Origin: Geodermatophilus obscurus DSM 43160
GTDB taxonomy: Bacteria > Actinomycetota > Actinomycetes > Mycobacteriales > Geodermatophilaceae
DNA length: 64,000 bases
Direction: 5' to 3'
NCBI RefSeq assembly: GCF_000025345.1
Contig: NC_013757.1
Span: forward strand, 2,914,001-2,978,000
Position 1 is the first letter of the stretch. Each line of letters begins with the position of its first letter. The notes under the pieces are model-generated. The model was not told where the DNA came from, did not search any database, and saw only the letters and a program-made list of their open reading frames with translations. Positions 15,808 through 24,166 of the stretch are shown here, one piece after another. Both the position numbers and the translations under genes were made by a program.

Positions 15808-17177
15808 CGGGCACACCCGGGCACGGAGAGGCTGAAGCGGGCCCCGCCTCCGGGGGCCGCGCTGCACCAGGCGGCCCCGCCGTGCCGGGAGGCGGTCTCC
15901 GCGACGATCGCCAGGCCCAGACCGGCCCCGGGCAGCGACCGGCGGGCGGCGCGGGGGCCGCGGGCGAATCGTTCGAACACCCGCTCCCGGTCCTCGACGG
16001 GCACGCCGGGCCCGCCGTCGTCCACGCTGACCAGGACCGCGCCGTCCCGCCGCTGCACGTGCACGGCGGTGGGGCCGCCGGCGTGCCGGCCGGCGTTGTC
16101 GAGCAGGTTGCGCACCGCACGCTCCAGGGCGTTCTTGTCGCCGGACACCGTGGTCGCGTCGTCCGGGTCGGCGTGCAGCAGCTCGCCGTCATACCCGCCG
16201 GCGGCCAGCACCTCCCGCACCAACGCGGTCATCGACACCGGGACGCCGGAGTCGGACGGCGGGGCGCCGTCCAGCCGAGCGAGGGCCAGCAGGTCGTCGA
16301 GCATCTGCCGGAACCGGGCGAGCTCCCCTTCGACGAGGGACAGCGCCTGGTCGGCGCGCGGCGAGAGCTCGGCGCGGCGGGCGGCGAGCACCTCCACGCT
16401 GGTCACCACCCCGGTGAGCGGGCTGCGCAGCTCGTGGCTGACGTCGCCGACGAAGCGGGCGTCGCGCTCGATCCGCGCGGCCAGGGCGTCGACCATGCTG
16501 TTGAAGCCGGCGACGATGGCGAGCAGGTCGGGGTCCTCGGTGGGCGGCAGACGGGTGGTCAGCTCGCCTCCGGCGATCCGGGTGGCCGCGCCGGCGACCT
16601 GCTCCAGCGGCTGCAGCGCCCGGCGGCTGGCCCACCCGCCGAAGGCCGCGCCCGCCGCCGTGGCGGCCAGCGCCCCGGCGCCCAGCACGACGGCCAGCGT
16701 GCGCAGCACCTGCTGCAGCTCGGTCAGCGGCGCCAGCTCGTAGTAGTCCACCCCGGCGCTGCTGATGGGGACGCCGACGAGCAGCGCCGGGCCTTCCGGG
16801 GTGTCCAGCCGAACGGTCCCGGCCGAGCCCTCGCCGACGATCGAACGCAGGTCCGCGGGGACGTAGCGGGCACCCACGTCCAGGCTCGAGGAGTACCAGG
16901 CGTCGCCGCTGCGCACGACGACGTCGGCGCCGTTGGAGGGAGTCAGCTCCGCCACGACGTCACCCACCTCCGTGCCGACGGTCGCCAGTCGGCTGCCGAG
17001 GACGTTGGCGTCGGCGAAGGCCTGCCGGACCAGCGAGGCCTCCCGCTGGTCGAGCAGGTAGCTGCGGGCCAGCAGCCAGGTCGTCGTGACCAGCACGACG
17101 GACACGAGCAGCGCGCCGACGGCCGAGCCCACCACGATCCGCGACCGCAGCCCCCGCGACCCGAGGGCTCCCTTCAC
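15804..17177 (-). CDS. Two-component sensor histidine kinase (MtrB/PrrB-like)
   Basis: This 457-residue membrane kinase has an N-terminal TM (about 12-38), an extracytoplasmic domain of about 120 residues, a second TM near 170-195 and a HAMP linker. The H-box is DVSHELRSPLTGV. The ATPase domain has N-box NLLDNAGRHAGG, VDDGGPGVP, FERF and GAGLGLAIV. It should phosphorylate the response regulator whose stop codon its own start overlaps (17174-17177). The extracellular signal is unknown. Confidence 0.92.
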   Translation of the reverse strand: MKGALGSRGLRSRIVVGSAVGALLVSVVLVTTTWLLARSYLLDQREASLVRQAFADANVLGSRLATVGTEVGDVVAELTPSNGADVVVRSGDAWYSSSLDVGARYVPADLRSIVGEGSAGTVRLDTPEGPALLVGVPISSAGVDYYELAPLTELQQVLRTLAVVLGAGALAATAAGAAFGGWASRRALQPLEQVAGAATRIAGGELTTRLPPTEDPDLLAIVAGFNSMVDALAARIERDARFVGDVSHELRSPLTGVVTSVEVLAARRAELSPRADQALSLVEGELARFRQMLDDLLALARLDGAPPSDSGVPVSMTALVREVLAAGGYDGELLHADPDDATTVSGDKNALERAVRNLLDNAGRHAGGPTAVHVQRRDGAVLVSVDDGGPGVPVEDRERVFERFARGPRAARRSLPGAGLGLAIVAETASRHGGAAWCSAAPGGGARFSLSVPGCAR

Positions 17178-17890
17178 CGCTGGTCCAGCCGGTACCCCAG
17201 CCCGCGGACGGTCACCACCACCCGGGGCGCGCCCGGGTCGCGCTCCACCTTGGTGCGCAACCGCCGGATGTGGACGTCGACGATCCGCTCGTCGCCGAAG
17301 AAGCCGTGCTCCCACACCCGCTCCAGCAGCACCTGCCGGCTGAACACCCGGCCCGGGGCCGAGGCCAGCTCGCACAGCAGCCGGAACTCCGTCAGCGTCA
17401 GCGGCACCTGCTCGCCCCCGCGGTGGACCGTGCCGGCCGCCTCGCGCAGCACGAGCGCCGGCAGGGTGGAGTCGAGGACCACCTCCTCGGGCACCGGGTG
17501 GTTGGCCGGGGTGCCCGACGTCGCCCGCCTCCGCAGCGCCCGCAGCCGAGCGGTGATCTCCTTGACCTGGAACGGCTTGGTCACGTAGTCGTCGGCGCCG
17601 GCCTCCAGCGCCGCGACGATGTCGTCGGTGTCCGCCCGGGCGCTGACCACGATGATCGGCAGGTCATGCTCGCGGCGGACCTCGCGGATGACGGTGAACC
17701 CGTCCATCGAACCGAGCATCAGGTCGACGACCATGAGATCCGGGGGCGTCACCCCGACCGCGGCCAGCGCCTCCTCACCGCTCGCGGCCTCCCCGACGTC
17801 GTAGCCCTCGTCCTCCAGCGCCCACCGCAGGGCGGTGCGGATCGGGTCGTCGTCCTCGACGACCAGCAGACGCGGAGCCACTCCGGTCAT
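17174..17890 (-). CDS. OmpR/PhoB-family response regulator
   Basis: This 238-residue regulator has a receiver domain with acidic pocket EDDD, phospho-acceptor Asp in LMVVDLMLG, Ser/Thr switch in VVSA and Lys in DDYVTKPF. A winged-helix effector domain (about 145-236, TLTEFRLLCELA and VHIRRLRTKVE) follows. It is first in the operon with its kinase and a GerMN lipoprotein. A pair of direct repeats 37-70 bases upstream of its start is a likely autoregulatory site. Confidence 0.95.
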   Translation of the reverse strand: MTGVAPRLLVVEDDDPIRTALRWALEDEGYDVGEAASGEEALAAVGVTPPDLMVVDLMLGSMDGFTVIREVRREHDLPIIVVSARADTDDIVAALEAGADDYVTKPFQVKEITARLRALRRRATSGTPANHPVPEEVVLDSTLPALVLREAAGTVHRGGEQVPLTLTEFRLLCELASAPGRVFSRQVLLERVWEHGFFGDERIVDVHIRRLRTKVERDPGAPRVVVTVRGLGYRLDQR

Positions 17891-17926
17891 GCTGCCACCG
17901 GCCGTGCAGCGGTCACCCCGATGTCA

Positions 17927-17960
17927 CGGGATCGCAAAGCAACGCCCCGCGGGATCGCAA
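17927..17960 (-). promoter_or_regulatory. Direct repeat CGGGATCGCAA (two copies), probable response-regulator site
   Basis: CGGGATCGCAA is at 17927-17937 and again at 17950-17960, 23 bp apart. OmpR-family regulators bind direct repeats at helical-turn spacing. The pair lies between the regulator start (17890, minus) and the STAS gene (18027, plus), so it could control either or both. Confidence 0.55.
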
Positions 17961-18026
17961 TCTCGGCAGCGGACCGTGGTTAGCAGCGCCACAGACGATC
18001 GCGAGCACTGACCGAGGAGGACTGCG

Positions 18027-18368
18027 ATGACGACGGCTCCCGCGCGCAGCCGGATGGACGTCGGCACCCAGGGCGACGTGGTGACCGTGCACCTCGATGA
18101 CGCCCTGCTCGCCGACGGGCTGGCCGATGTGCGGTGGCTGCTGCACGACGCGCTGCTGGTCGGCGCGCGCCGCCTCGTCGTCGACCTCTCCGGCGTGCAG
18201 CACCTGTCGAGCTCCGCCGTCGCGAGCTTCCTGTGGGCGCACCGCACCTGCCGAGCCCGCGGTGGCGCGGTCGTGCTGCGTCGCGCCAACCGGCGGACCG
18301 AGGACCTGCTGCACCGCACCGGCCTGTGGCGCGTCATCCAGCTGGAGTCCGACCGGGCGCGCGGCTGA
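18027..18368 (+). CDS. STAS-domain protein (anti-sigma-factor antagonist type)
   Basis: This 113-residue single STAS domain has a central strand-helix LLVGARRLVVDLSGVQHLSSSAVASFLW. That is the region where anti-sigma-factor antagonists carry the phosphorylated Ser (here the SSSA run). Such proteins bind a kinase/anti-sigma factor in partner switching. GAGGAGG precedes ATG 18027. It starts a three-gene set with a micro-membrane protein and a second STAS protein. No kinase partner is nearby. Confidence 0.85.
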   Translation: MTTAPARSRMDVGTQGDVVTVHLDDALLADGLADVRWLLHDALLVGARRLVVDLSGVQHLSSSAVASFLWAHRTCRARGGAVVLRRANRRTEDLLHRTGLWRVIQLESDRARG

Positions 18369-18407
18369 CCCCGCCGCGCGCCCTCGACCACGTCTCTGGA
18401 GGAGATC

Positions 18408-18611
18408 GTGACCGCCCTGCTGCTCGTCGTCGTGTCCTCGCTCGCCCTCGCCGTCGTCGGAGCCCTCGTCGACGGCCTGTTCTGGCTGACCCTCGTCGGC
18501 CTCGCGCTGTTCCTGGTCAGCGCCGCGCTCGGAGAGGCCCGCGGCCTGGCCCGCGCCCGCGACCGCGGACGCCGGCCCGTCATACGGGGCTCTGCCCCGG
18601 CGCGAGGCTGA
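18408..18611 (+). CDS. Small two-helix membrane protein
   Basis: This 67-residue protein has two adjacent hydrophobic helices (about 3-22 and 24-42) followed by a basic tail (EARGLARARDRGRRP). GTG 18408 has GGAGGAG upstream. I do not recognise a family. It lies between two STAS genes (39-base gap before, one base after) and is probably cotranscribed. It may anchor or accompany a membrane-associated signalling function, but that is only positional. Confidence 0.65.
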   Translation: MTALLLVVVSSLALAVVGALVDGLFWLTLVGLALFLVSAALGEARGLARARDRGRRPVIRGSAPARG

Positions 18612-18612
18612 C

Positions 18613-18870
18613 GTGCTCCACACCCACGACCGCGCCCTGGTCGCGACCCTCGACCGCAGCGCGGGCACCATCCGGGTCAGCGGCCACCTGACCTCGCTCG
18701 GCGCCGACCTGGTGCGCGGCACGGCCGACCAGCTCCGCAGCGACGGCCACCTCCGCGTGACCCTCGACGTCCGCGGCGTGCGCGCCGCTGATGACGAGGG
18801 CTGGGCGGTCCTCCGGGAACTGCACCGCGACTTCCGCCGGGACGGCGGTGAGCTGCTCATCCGGGGCTGA
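18613..18870 (+). CDS. Short STAS-like protein
   Basis: This 85-residue protein has the STAS strand-helix pattern (TIRVSGHLTSLGADLVRG, then HLRVTLDVRGVRAADDEGWAVLREL). The usual phosphorylatable Ser/Thr in the conserved loop is replaced by Ala-Asp-Asp, so it may be a non-phosphorylatable or divergent member. GTG 18613 follows the previous stop by one base, so it is translationally coupled to the small membrane protein. Confidence 0.7.
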   Translation: MLHTHDRALVATLDRSAGTIRVSGHLTSLGADLVRGTADQLRSDGHLRVTLDVRGVRAADDEGWAVLRELHRDFRRDGGELLIRG

Positions 18871-19040
18871 CCAGCGGGGCCCGGGTCGGACGCCGCCCCT
18901 GCGCTCGGGCATGCCGCGCGAGCGGTCCGTGCGCACGTCGAACTCGACCAGTCGCTCTACGCCGTCCTCGAACAGTGACGGCAGCCCGAGATCCTCGACC
19001 TCGGCTTGCCGCGGAACGTCGGATCGAGGACCCCCTGGCC

Positions 19041-19100
19041 CGGGACGACGGGGCCCGGGACGACGGGGCCCGGGACGACGGGGCCCGGGACGACGGAGGC
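19041..19100. repeat. Tandem 15-bp repeat, four copies
   Basis: The unit CGGGACGACGGGGCC occurs at 19041, 19056 and 19071, with a slightly altered fourth copy at 19086, between the STAS gene stop and two strong hairpins. It is multiple of three in length but lies outside any supported gene. It looks like a slipped-strand expansion. Confidence 0.85.
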
Positions 19101-19131
19101 CCCTGACCGGCACGTGCGCCGGTCAGGGGCC
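19098..19131. terminator. Strong 14-bp hairpin
   Basis: GGCCCCTGACCGGC (19098-19111) pairs perfectly with 19118-19131 across a 6-base loop. It lies between the convergent STAS and ATPase genes. Confidence 0.8.
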
Positions 19132-19137
19132 GGGCCG

Positions 19138-19169
19138 GGTGGTCTCCCCGCTCCGTCGGGGAGACCACC
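19138..19169. terminator. Second strong hairpin (12 bp)
   Basis: GGTGGTCTCCCC (19138-19149) pairs perfectly with 19158-19169 across an 8-base loop, just before the ATPase stop. With the preceding hairpin it makes a double bidirectional terminator. Confidence 0.8.
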
Positions 19170-19189
19170 CGGCGCGCTGCTCCCGTCAC

Positions 19190-20656
19190 TCAGGCGATCT
19201 CCTGCTGCCCGGTGACCCCGGCCCGCTGTGTCGCGATCACGTCGCGCACGAGTGCGGTCAGCCGCTTGGTCGCCACCTGCTCGGCGGGGCGGCCGAAGCG
19301 GGCGCTGATCTGCTCGCTGGTCACGCCGAGGGACTCCAGGCTGGCCAGCACGCCCCGGCGGGCGGCGTTGAGCCGGCGGTCCTTCGGGTCGTCCGGGGTC
19401 GGCGAGGCCTCCAGCAGCGGGTTCGCCGGCGCGTTCTCCGTGCCGGTGGCCGGGAGGGCGGCCGCGGAGGCGGCCCGGGCGGCCTGCACCACGGCGGCGG
19501 GCGTCTGCGGAGCGGCAGGAGCGGCCTGGGCCCTGCGCCGCCCGGCGGGGTGGGCCGCCATCGACGCGGCGAGGAACTGCTCGTGGCGGGCCTGCATGAG
19601 CTCGGCGACGGTGTAGGAGCCGCCGGGGGTCGGCACCTCGGCCTGGAGCAGCGCGGCGCGGTTGGCCTCGGCCCACACCTCGCGCAGCTCGTCGTCGTTC
19701 GCGGCGTCGCCGATCCGCGCGACCAGGTCGGCGACGTCGGGCTCGCCGGACCCGGTCGACCGGCCGTTCTCCCGGCCGGCGGCCTGCTCGGTGCGGGCCT
19801 GCTCGGTGCGCTCGTGGTCGAGCAGCCCACCGCCGTGGAAGGTCACCAGGTCGCGCACGTGCGCAGCACCCGGATCGCACTTCAGGGCGTCGAAGACCAG
19901 CCACTCCAGCAGCCGGCCGGTGGCGGCAGGATCGGTGACCTCCTTGGCCGGGTCGTCGTTGGGCTTGATGCCCACGTGCACGCTGCGGGCGCCGACGATG
20001 ATCGGCCGTCGTCCGCGGCGCAGCCGCATCCACACACTGGCCGCGTACGGGAACTCCCGGTGGGTCTGCACCGACCAGGTCTTCTGCCCCTCGATCGGGC
20101 GGCCGTTGGCGTCGACCTCGGTGACCTCCTTGCCGCGGGCGGTCACCACCACGATGCCGGGGAAGGTGAGCAGCTCGGTCTGCAGCTTGCGCCAGCGGGC
20201 GCCGGCGTCGTTCCACAGGTTCTGGCTGATGGTGATCTCGGCGTTGGGATCGCGCTTGAGCAGCTCGCGGTTGCGGACGGACCTCGCGGCGCGGTCGCTG
20301 GCCCAGTCCTTGAGGCCGTCCCAGATCGCCGAGCCGGTGTCGATGGCCAGCACCACCGGCGGTGCGCCGGCGTCGGCGGCACGGCGCGCCTCGGCCTTGA
20401 CCGCCTGCACCGCGGCCAGCACAGAGGCGTACGAGCCGTCGTGCTCGATGATCTGGTAGTTCGCGCCGGGGATCGCGCCGTACTCGTCGCCGGCGCCCTC
20501 GTTGAGGTCGATCCAGTACAGCGCGCCGATCCGCTCGCTGGCGCTGAACTGGGCCAGGGCCCACGACTTGCCCGCCTTCTCCTCCCCTTCCAGGAGGATG
20601 CAGGGCCACGGCACACGGCCGGTGGGCTGACGGGTCTTGAGGCCAGAGACGGCCAT
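19190..20656 (-). CDS. Phage-type RecA-like ATPase (Sak4/AAA_24-like), predicted recombination protein
   Basis: This 488-residue protein has an N-terminal P-loop core: Walker A LLEGEEKAGKSWALAQF (about 21-37), Walker B VVLAIDTGSAIWD (about 99-111) and a later PGIVVVTARGKE strand. This resembles phage ATPases grouped with Sak4, RAD51-like proteins that cooperate with SSB in strand annealing. An Ala/Pro-rich linker (about 350-420) and a small helical C-terminal domain follow. It sits with a RecD2 helicase and an SSB, and a PafBC-type damage promoter lies upstream. A DNA-repair role is inferred; the Sak4 link needs a profile search. Confidence 0.65.
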   Translation of the reverse strand: MAVSGLKTRQPTGRVPWPCILLEGEEKAGKSWALAQFSASERIGALYWIDLNEGAGDEYGAIPGANYQIIEHDGSYASVLAAVQAVKAEARRAADAGAPPVVLAIDTGSAIWDGLKDWASDRAARSVRNRELLKRDPNAEITISQNLWNDAGARWRKLQTELLTFPGIVVVTARGKEVTEVDANGRPIEGQKTWSVQTHREFPYAASVWMRLRRGRRPIIVGARSVHVGIKPNDDPAKEVTDPAATGRLLEWLVFDALKCDPGAAHVRDLVTFHGGGLLDHERTEQARTEQAAGRENGRSTGSGEPDVADLVARIGDAANDDELREVWAEANRAALLQAEVPTPGGSYTVAELMQARHEQFLAASMAAHPAGRRRAQAAPAAPQTPAAVVQAARAASAAALPATGTENAPANPLLEASPTPDDPKDRRLNAARRGVLASLESLGVTSEQISARFGRPAEQVATKRLTALVRDVIATQRAGVTGQQEIA

Positions 20657-20668
20657 GGTGAACTCCTC

Positions 20669-20691
20669 GTCGACATGGGGAAGATGTCGAC
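20669..20691 (-). promoter_or_regulatory. Inverted repeat GTCGACAT-N7-ATGTCGAC in the 5' leader
   Basis: A perfect 8-bp inverted repeat lies between the PafBC-type -10 and the ribosome site (GAGGAG) of the ATPase gene. It could be an operator or a leader hairpin. It does not match the actinobacterial LexA box. Confidence 0.5.
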
Positions 20692-20695
20692 ACGG

Positions 20696-20718
20696 AACCT
20701 ACGAACGGGTACTGACAC
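20696..20718 (-). promoter_or_regulatory. PafBC-type (RecA-NDp) DNA-damage promoter for the ATPase gene
   Basis: Reading the minus strand, GTGTCAGTA is followed by exactly eight bases and TAGGTT. The RecA-NDp motif recognised by PafBC in mycobacteria is close to TTGTCRGTG-N8-TAnnnT. Seven of nine positions in the first element and the -10 agree, at the correct spacing and about 40 bases from the start codon. Confidence 0.7.
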
Positions 20719-20980
20719 ACATCGCCGGCGGTCGCGCAAGCGCATCGCGGCGTCGGCGGTGAAGTGCCAGGTCAGGGCCACGCACGGGCACTGACCGGCG
20801 TGTCGGCCGTTCGCTCTCGGCGTAAACCGGCGAGCGCGGCGGCCCCGTCGTCCGTGGGTGGGGGACGGTTCCGGCTGCTCGACGGTCGTCCGCACTCGCG
20901 TGGTGTGCACGCATCGTCGTCGCCGGGCTCTGCCGGCAGCCGTGTGTGCACACATCGCTGCTGCTGCCGGCCGGACGGCG
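20719..20980. other. Intergenic region between the ATPase and recD2
   Basis: No gene is supported. A perfect 12-bp palindrome TGTGTGCACACA (20943-20954) and a related GGTGTGCACGC (20902-20912) are present. They lie just past the recD2 stop and may be regulatory or structural. Confidence 0.4.
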
Positions 20981-23245
20981 TCAGCCCCGTCCGGCCCCGA
21001 CGGCGAGCGGTGTCGGTGCAGCCGCGCTGCGGTGCGGTCCGCCCCGGAGGCGGTGGGCGAGGGCGGTGTGCCGGCGTCCGGAGCCGGTGACGCGGACCGC
21101 CTGGCCGAGGGCCCGGGTGGAGCCGACGAGCACCACGAGCTGCTTGGCACGGGTGACGGCGGTGTAGAGCAGGTTGCGCTGCAGCATCATCCAGGCGCTG
21201 GTGGTCACCGGGATGACGACGCAGGGGTACTCGCTGCCCTGGGAGCGGTGGACGGTGACGGCGTAGGCGTGGACCAGCTCGTCGAGCTCACCGAAGTCGT
21301 AGGGGATCTGCTCCCCCTCGTCGGTGACGACGGTGAGGGTCTGCTCGACCGGGTCGATCGCGGTGACGACGCCCTGGGTGCCGTTGAAGACCCCGTTGGC
21401 GCCCTTGTCGTAGTCGTTGCGGATCTGGCTGACCTTGTCCCCGACGCGGAACACCCGCCCACCGAAGCGCTTCTCCGCCCGGTCGGGGCGGGCCGGGGTG
21501 AGCGCCTCCTGCAGCAGCTCGTTCAGCACGGCGGCGCCGGCCGGCCCGCGGTGCACCGGGGTCAGCACCTGCACGTCCCGGCGGGGGTCGAGGCCGAAGC
21601 GGGCCGGGATGCGGCGCACCACCACGTCGACGGTGAGCCGGGCGGCCTCCTCGGCGTCGTCGGTGCTGAACAGGAAGAAGTCGTCGAGGCCGCGGACCTG
21701 CGGAAAGCTGCCGGCGTTGACGCGGTGCGCGTTGGTGACCACCCCCGACCGGCTGGCCTGCCGGAAGACCTCGGTCAGCCGCACGTGCGGGATCGGGGTG
21801 CCCTCGGCGAGCAGGTCGCGCAGGACCTCGCCGGCGCCCACCGAGGGCAGCTGGTCGACGTCGCCCACGAGCAGCAGGTGCGCGCCCGGCGGGACGGCCC
21901 GCACCAGCTTGTTCGCCAGCAGCAGGTCCAGCATCGAGGACTCGTCGACGACGACCAGGTCGGCCTCCAGCGGCCGGTCCCGGTCGAAGGCGGCGTCCCC
22001 GCCCGGCCGCAGCTCGAGCAGCCGGTGCACGGTCACCGCCTCGACCCCGGTCAGCTCGGTCAGCCGCTTCGCCGCCCGGCCGGTCGGTGCGGCCAGCACG
22101 ATCCTCGCCCCCTTGGCCGCGGCCAGCGTGACGATGGAGCGCACCGTGAAGCTCTTGCCGCAGCCGGGACCGCCGGTGAGGACGGCGACCCTCTCGGTCA
22201 GTGCCAGGCGCACCGCCGCCTGCTGTCCGGCGGCGAGCTCGACGCCGGTGCGCCTGCCCAGCCAGCTCAGTGCCGCGGTCCAGTCCACGCTCGCGAACGC
22301 CGGCATCCGGTCGACGTCGGCGTCCACCAGCCTCCGCAACCCGGCGGCCAGGGATATCTCCGCCCGGTGGAAGGGGACGAGGTAGTACACCGCCGTCGCC
22401 GGCTCCCCGCCCCGACCGGGCAGCTCCTCGCGGATCACGCCCTGGTCGGCGACGAGCAGGGCCAGGCAGTGACCCACCAGGCCCGCCGGGACCTGCAGCA
22501 CCTCGACCGCCTGGGCGACCAGTTCGGTCTCCGGGAGGAAGCAGTGACCCTGCCCCGTCGCCTCGGAGAGCACGAACTGCACCCCCGCCTCGACCCGGTG
22601 CGGACTGTCGTGCGGGATCCCCACCGCGGCGGCGATCGTGTCCGCGGTCCGGAACCCGATGCCCCACACCTCGGCGGCCAGCCGGTAGGGCTCGTTGCGG
22701 ACCACGCCAATCGAGGCGTCGCCGTACTGGCGGTAGATCCGCACGGCCAGCGAGGTGGAGACGCCCACCCCCTGCAGGAAGACCATCACCTCCTTGATGG
22801 CCCGCTGCTCCTCCCAGGCCGCGGTGATCAGCCGCGTCCGCTTGGGGCCCAGGTTCGGCACCTCGGCCAGCCGCCCCGGCTCCTCCTCGATCACCCGCAG
22901 CGCGTCGGTGCCGAAGTGGTCCACGATCCGCTCGGCCAGCCGGGGCCCGATCCCCTTGACCAGCCCCGAGCCCAGGTAGCGCCGGATGCCCTGCACCGTG
23001 GCCGGCAGCACGGTGGTGTGGTCCTCGACGAGGAACTGCCGGCCGTACTGCGGGTGCGCTCCCCACCGTCCGCGCAGCCGCAGCGTCTCCCCGGGCTGCG
23101 CACCCAGCAGCGACCCCACGACGGTGACCAGGTCGCCGCCCCGCCCGGTGTCCACCCGGGCCACCGTGTAGCCGGTCTGGGAGTTGGCGTACGTGATCCG
23201 CTCCAGCGTCGCCTCCAGGACCGTCCCGGCCCGCGCCTCCCCCAC
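20981..23245 (-). CDS. recD2: RecD2-type SF1 DNA helicase
   Basis: This 754-residue helicase has an N-terminal OB-like and helix-hairpin-helix region (about 1-330, with [17 protein letters not shown] and [12 protein letters not shown]). The helicase core follows: Walker [27 protein letters not shown], DEbox [25 protein letters not shown] and motif VI-like [15 protein letters not shown]. RecD2 acts in recombination and repair without RecBC. GTG 23245 follows GAGGAG. It is flanked by the ATPase and divergent SSB genes, both with damage-type promoters. No such motif is seen before recD2 itself. Confidence 0.93.
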   Translation of the reverse strand: MGEARAGTVLEATLERITYANSQTGYTVARVDTGRGGDLVTVVGSLLGAQPGETLRLRGRWGAHPQYGRQFLVEDHTTVLPATVQGIRRYLGSGLVKGIGPRLAERIVDHFGTDALRVIEEEPGRLAEVPNLGPKRTRLITAAWEEQRAIKEVMVFLQGVGVSTSLAVRIYRQYGDASIGVVRNEPYRLAAEVWGIGFRTADTIAAAVGIPHDSPHRVEAGVQFVLSEATGQGHCFLPETELVAQAVEVLQVPAGLVGHCLALLVADQGVIREELPGRGGEPATAVYYLVPFHRAEISLAAGLRRLVDADVDRMPAFASVDWTAALSWLGRRTGVELAAGQQAAVRLALTERVAVLTGGPGCGKSFTVRSIVTLAAAKGARIVLAAPTGRAAKRLTELTGVEAVTVHRLLELRPGGDAAFDRDRPLEADLVVVDESSMLDLLLANKLVRAVPPGAHLLLVGDVDQLPSVGAGEVLRDLLAEGTPIPHVRLTEVFRQASRSGVVTNAHRVNAGSFPQVRGLDDFFLFSTDDAEEAARLTVDVVVRRIPARFGLDPRRDVQVLTPVHRGPAGAAVLNELLQEALTPARPDRAEKRFGGRVFRVGDKVSQIRNDYDKGANGVFNGTQGVVTAIDPVEQTLTVVTDEGEQIPYDFGELDELVHAYAVTVHRSQGSEYPCVVIPVTTSAWMMLQRNLLYTAVTRAKQLVVLVGSTRALGQAVRVTGSGRRHTALAHRLRGGPHRSAAAPTPLAVGAGRG

Positions 23246-23359
23246 CTGCCATCTCCTCGCTGCCGTGCCTCCGCCAACCGATGGTCACACGCACCGGGGA
23301 CAGCTCCGGGTCCTCCGTCGGCGGGGGCCGGTCCACGACGCCCGTCCGGCACCTCGGAA

Positions 23360-23382
23360 TCGTCAGTGCGTCTCCGTAGCCT
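23360..23382 (+). promoter_or_regulatory. PafBC-type (RecA-NDp) DNA-damage promoter for ssb
   Basis: TCGTCAGTG (23360-23368), eight bases, then TAGCCT (23377-23382) matches TTGTCRGTG-N8-TAGnnT with one mismatch. It lies 48 bases before the SSB start. This is the stronger of the two such motifs in the cluster. Confidence 0.75.
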
Positions 23383-23429
23383 CCGGACGCTCACCCGAGC
23401 GATGCACCGACGACACGGAGGACCGGATC

Positions 23430-23930
23430 ATGGCCGGCGACACTGTCATCACCGTCATTGGCAACCTGACCAGCGACCCCGAGCTGCGCTTCACGCCCTC
23501 GGGCGCGGCGGTCGCCAACTTCACCATCGCCTCCACCCCGCGCACCCTGGACCGCCAGACCCAGGAGTGGAAGGACGGCGAGGCGCTCTTCCTGCGCTGC
23601 AACTGCTGGCGGCAGATGGCCGAGCACGTCGCGGGATCACTCACCCGCGGCTCGCGGGTCATGGCACAGGGCCGCCTCAAGCAGCGCTCCTTCGAGACCA
23701 AGGAGGGCGAGAAGCGCACCGTCGTCGAGCTGGAGGTCGACGAGATCGGCCCGTCGCTCCGCTACGCCACGGCGACGGTCTCCAAGACCGGCCGTGGTGA
23801 CGGTGCTCCCGACCGGGGAACCGGTGGCGGTACCGGCGCCGGGAACGGCGGAGCCGCGGCCGGGCACGGCGGCTCACCCGACCCGTGGGCGGCGCCGAGC
23901 AGCGACCTCGGCGAGGAGCCGCCCTTCTGA
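23430..23930 (+). CDS. ssb: Single-stranded DNA-binding protein, probable inducible paralogue
   Basis: This 166-residue SSB has the OB fold (residues 1-115: [47 protein letters not shown]). A Gly-rich linker and the acidic tip DLGEEPPF follow, which recruits repair partners. The housekeeping ssb of actinobacteria lies between rpsF and rpsR. This copy instead lies divergent from recD2 and behind a PafBC-type promoter, so it is likely a damage-inducible second SSB. ATG 23430 follows GGAGGA. Confidence 0.92.
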   Translation: MAGDTVITVIGNLTSDPELRFTPSGAAVANFTIASTPRTLDRQTQEWKDGEALFLRCNCWRQMAEHVAGSLTRGSRVMAQGRLKQRSFETKEGEKRTVVELEVDEIGPSLRYATATVSKTGRGDGAPDRGTGGGTGAGNGGAAAGHGGSPDPWAAPSSDLGEEPPF

Positions 23931-23955
23931 GCTCCCTCCCGGCGCCCGGGAGCAG

Positions 23956-23992
23956 GCGGTGCGCGTGCCGACCTCGCCGGCACGCGCACCGC
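23956..23992 (+). terminator. Terminator after ssb
   Basis: A perfect 15-bp stem (23956-23970 with 23978-23992, 7-base loop) follows the SSB stop by 25 bases. A smaller CCCGGGAG hairpin precedes it. Confidence 0.75.
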
Positions 23993-24083
23993 GCCGCGAC
24001 GGTCCCCCGGGCGCGCAGGGGATGGGAGCGCCCCACCGGCGCCCCCGGACCGGGCGGCGGCGGGTCCTTCTCGAACGACGGAG

Positions 24084-24099
24084 TTGGTCGATCGACCAA
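24084..24099. promoter_or_regulatory. Perfect palindrome TTGGTCGATCGACCAA, probable TetR operator
   Basis: This 16-bp perfect palindrome lies 68 bases before the MFS start. Its first six bases (TTGGTC) can serve as a -35, with CAGGAT 18 bases later as -10, so a bound repressor would block the promoter. The TetR gene at the end of this operon is the obvious candidate binder. Confidence 0.7.
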
Positions 24100-24166
24100 G
24101 ACTGTGCCAGGATGAGAGCGCCGGCCGGTCGGCCGGCGCCCCTGTCCCCCGTCCCGAGGAACACCT

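Noticed and set aside
19041-19100. CRISPR array
   Set aside because: The repeats are head-to-tail with no spacers.
19006-19215. Repeat-encoded peptide (GTTGPGTTGP type)
   Set aside because: It is the 15-bp tandem repeat read as protein, with no ribosome site and crossing two terminators.
20669-20691. LexA box at the ATPase gene
   Set aside because: GTCGACAT-N7-ATGTCGAC does not match the actinobacterial SOS box (TCGAAC-type arms).
20858-23800. 980-codon plus-strand open frame
   Set aside because: It is antisense to recD2 and runs on into ssb in the wrong frame; low-complexity residues show it is a GC artefact.
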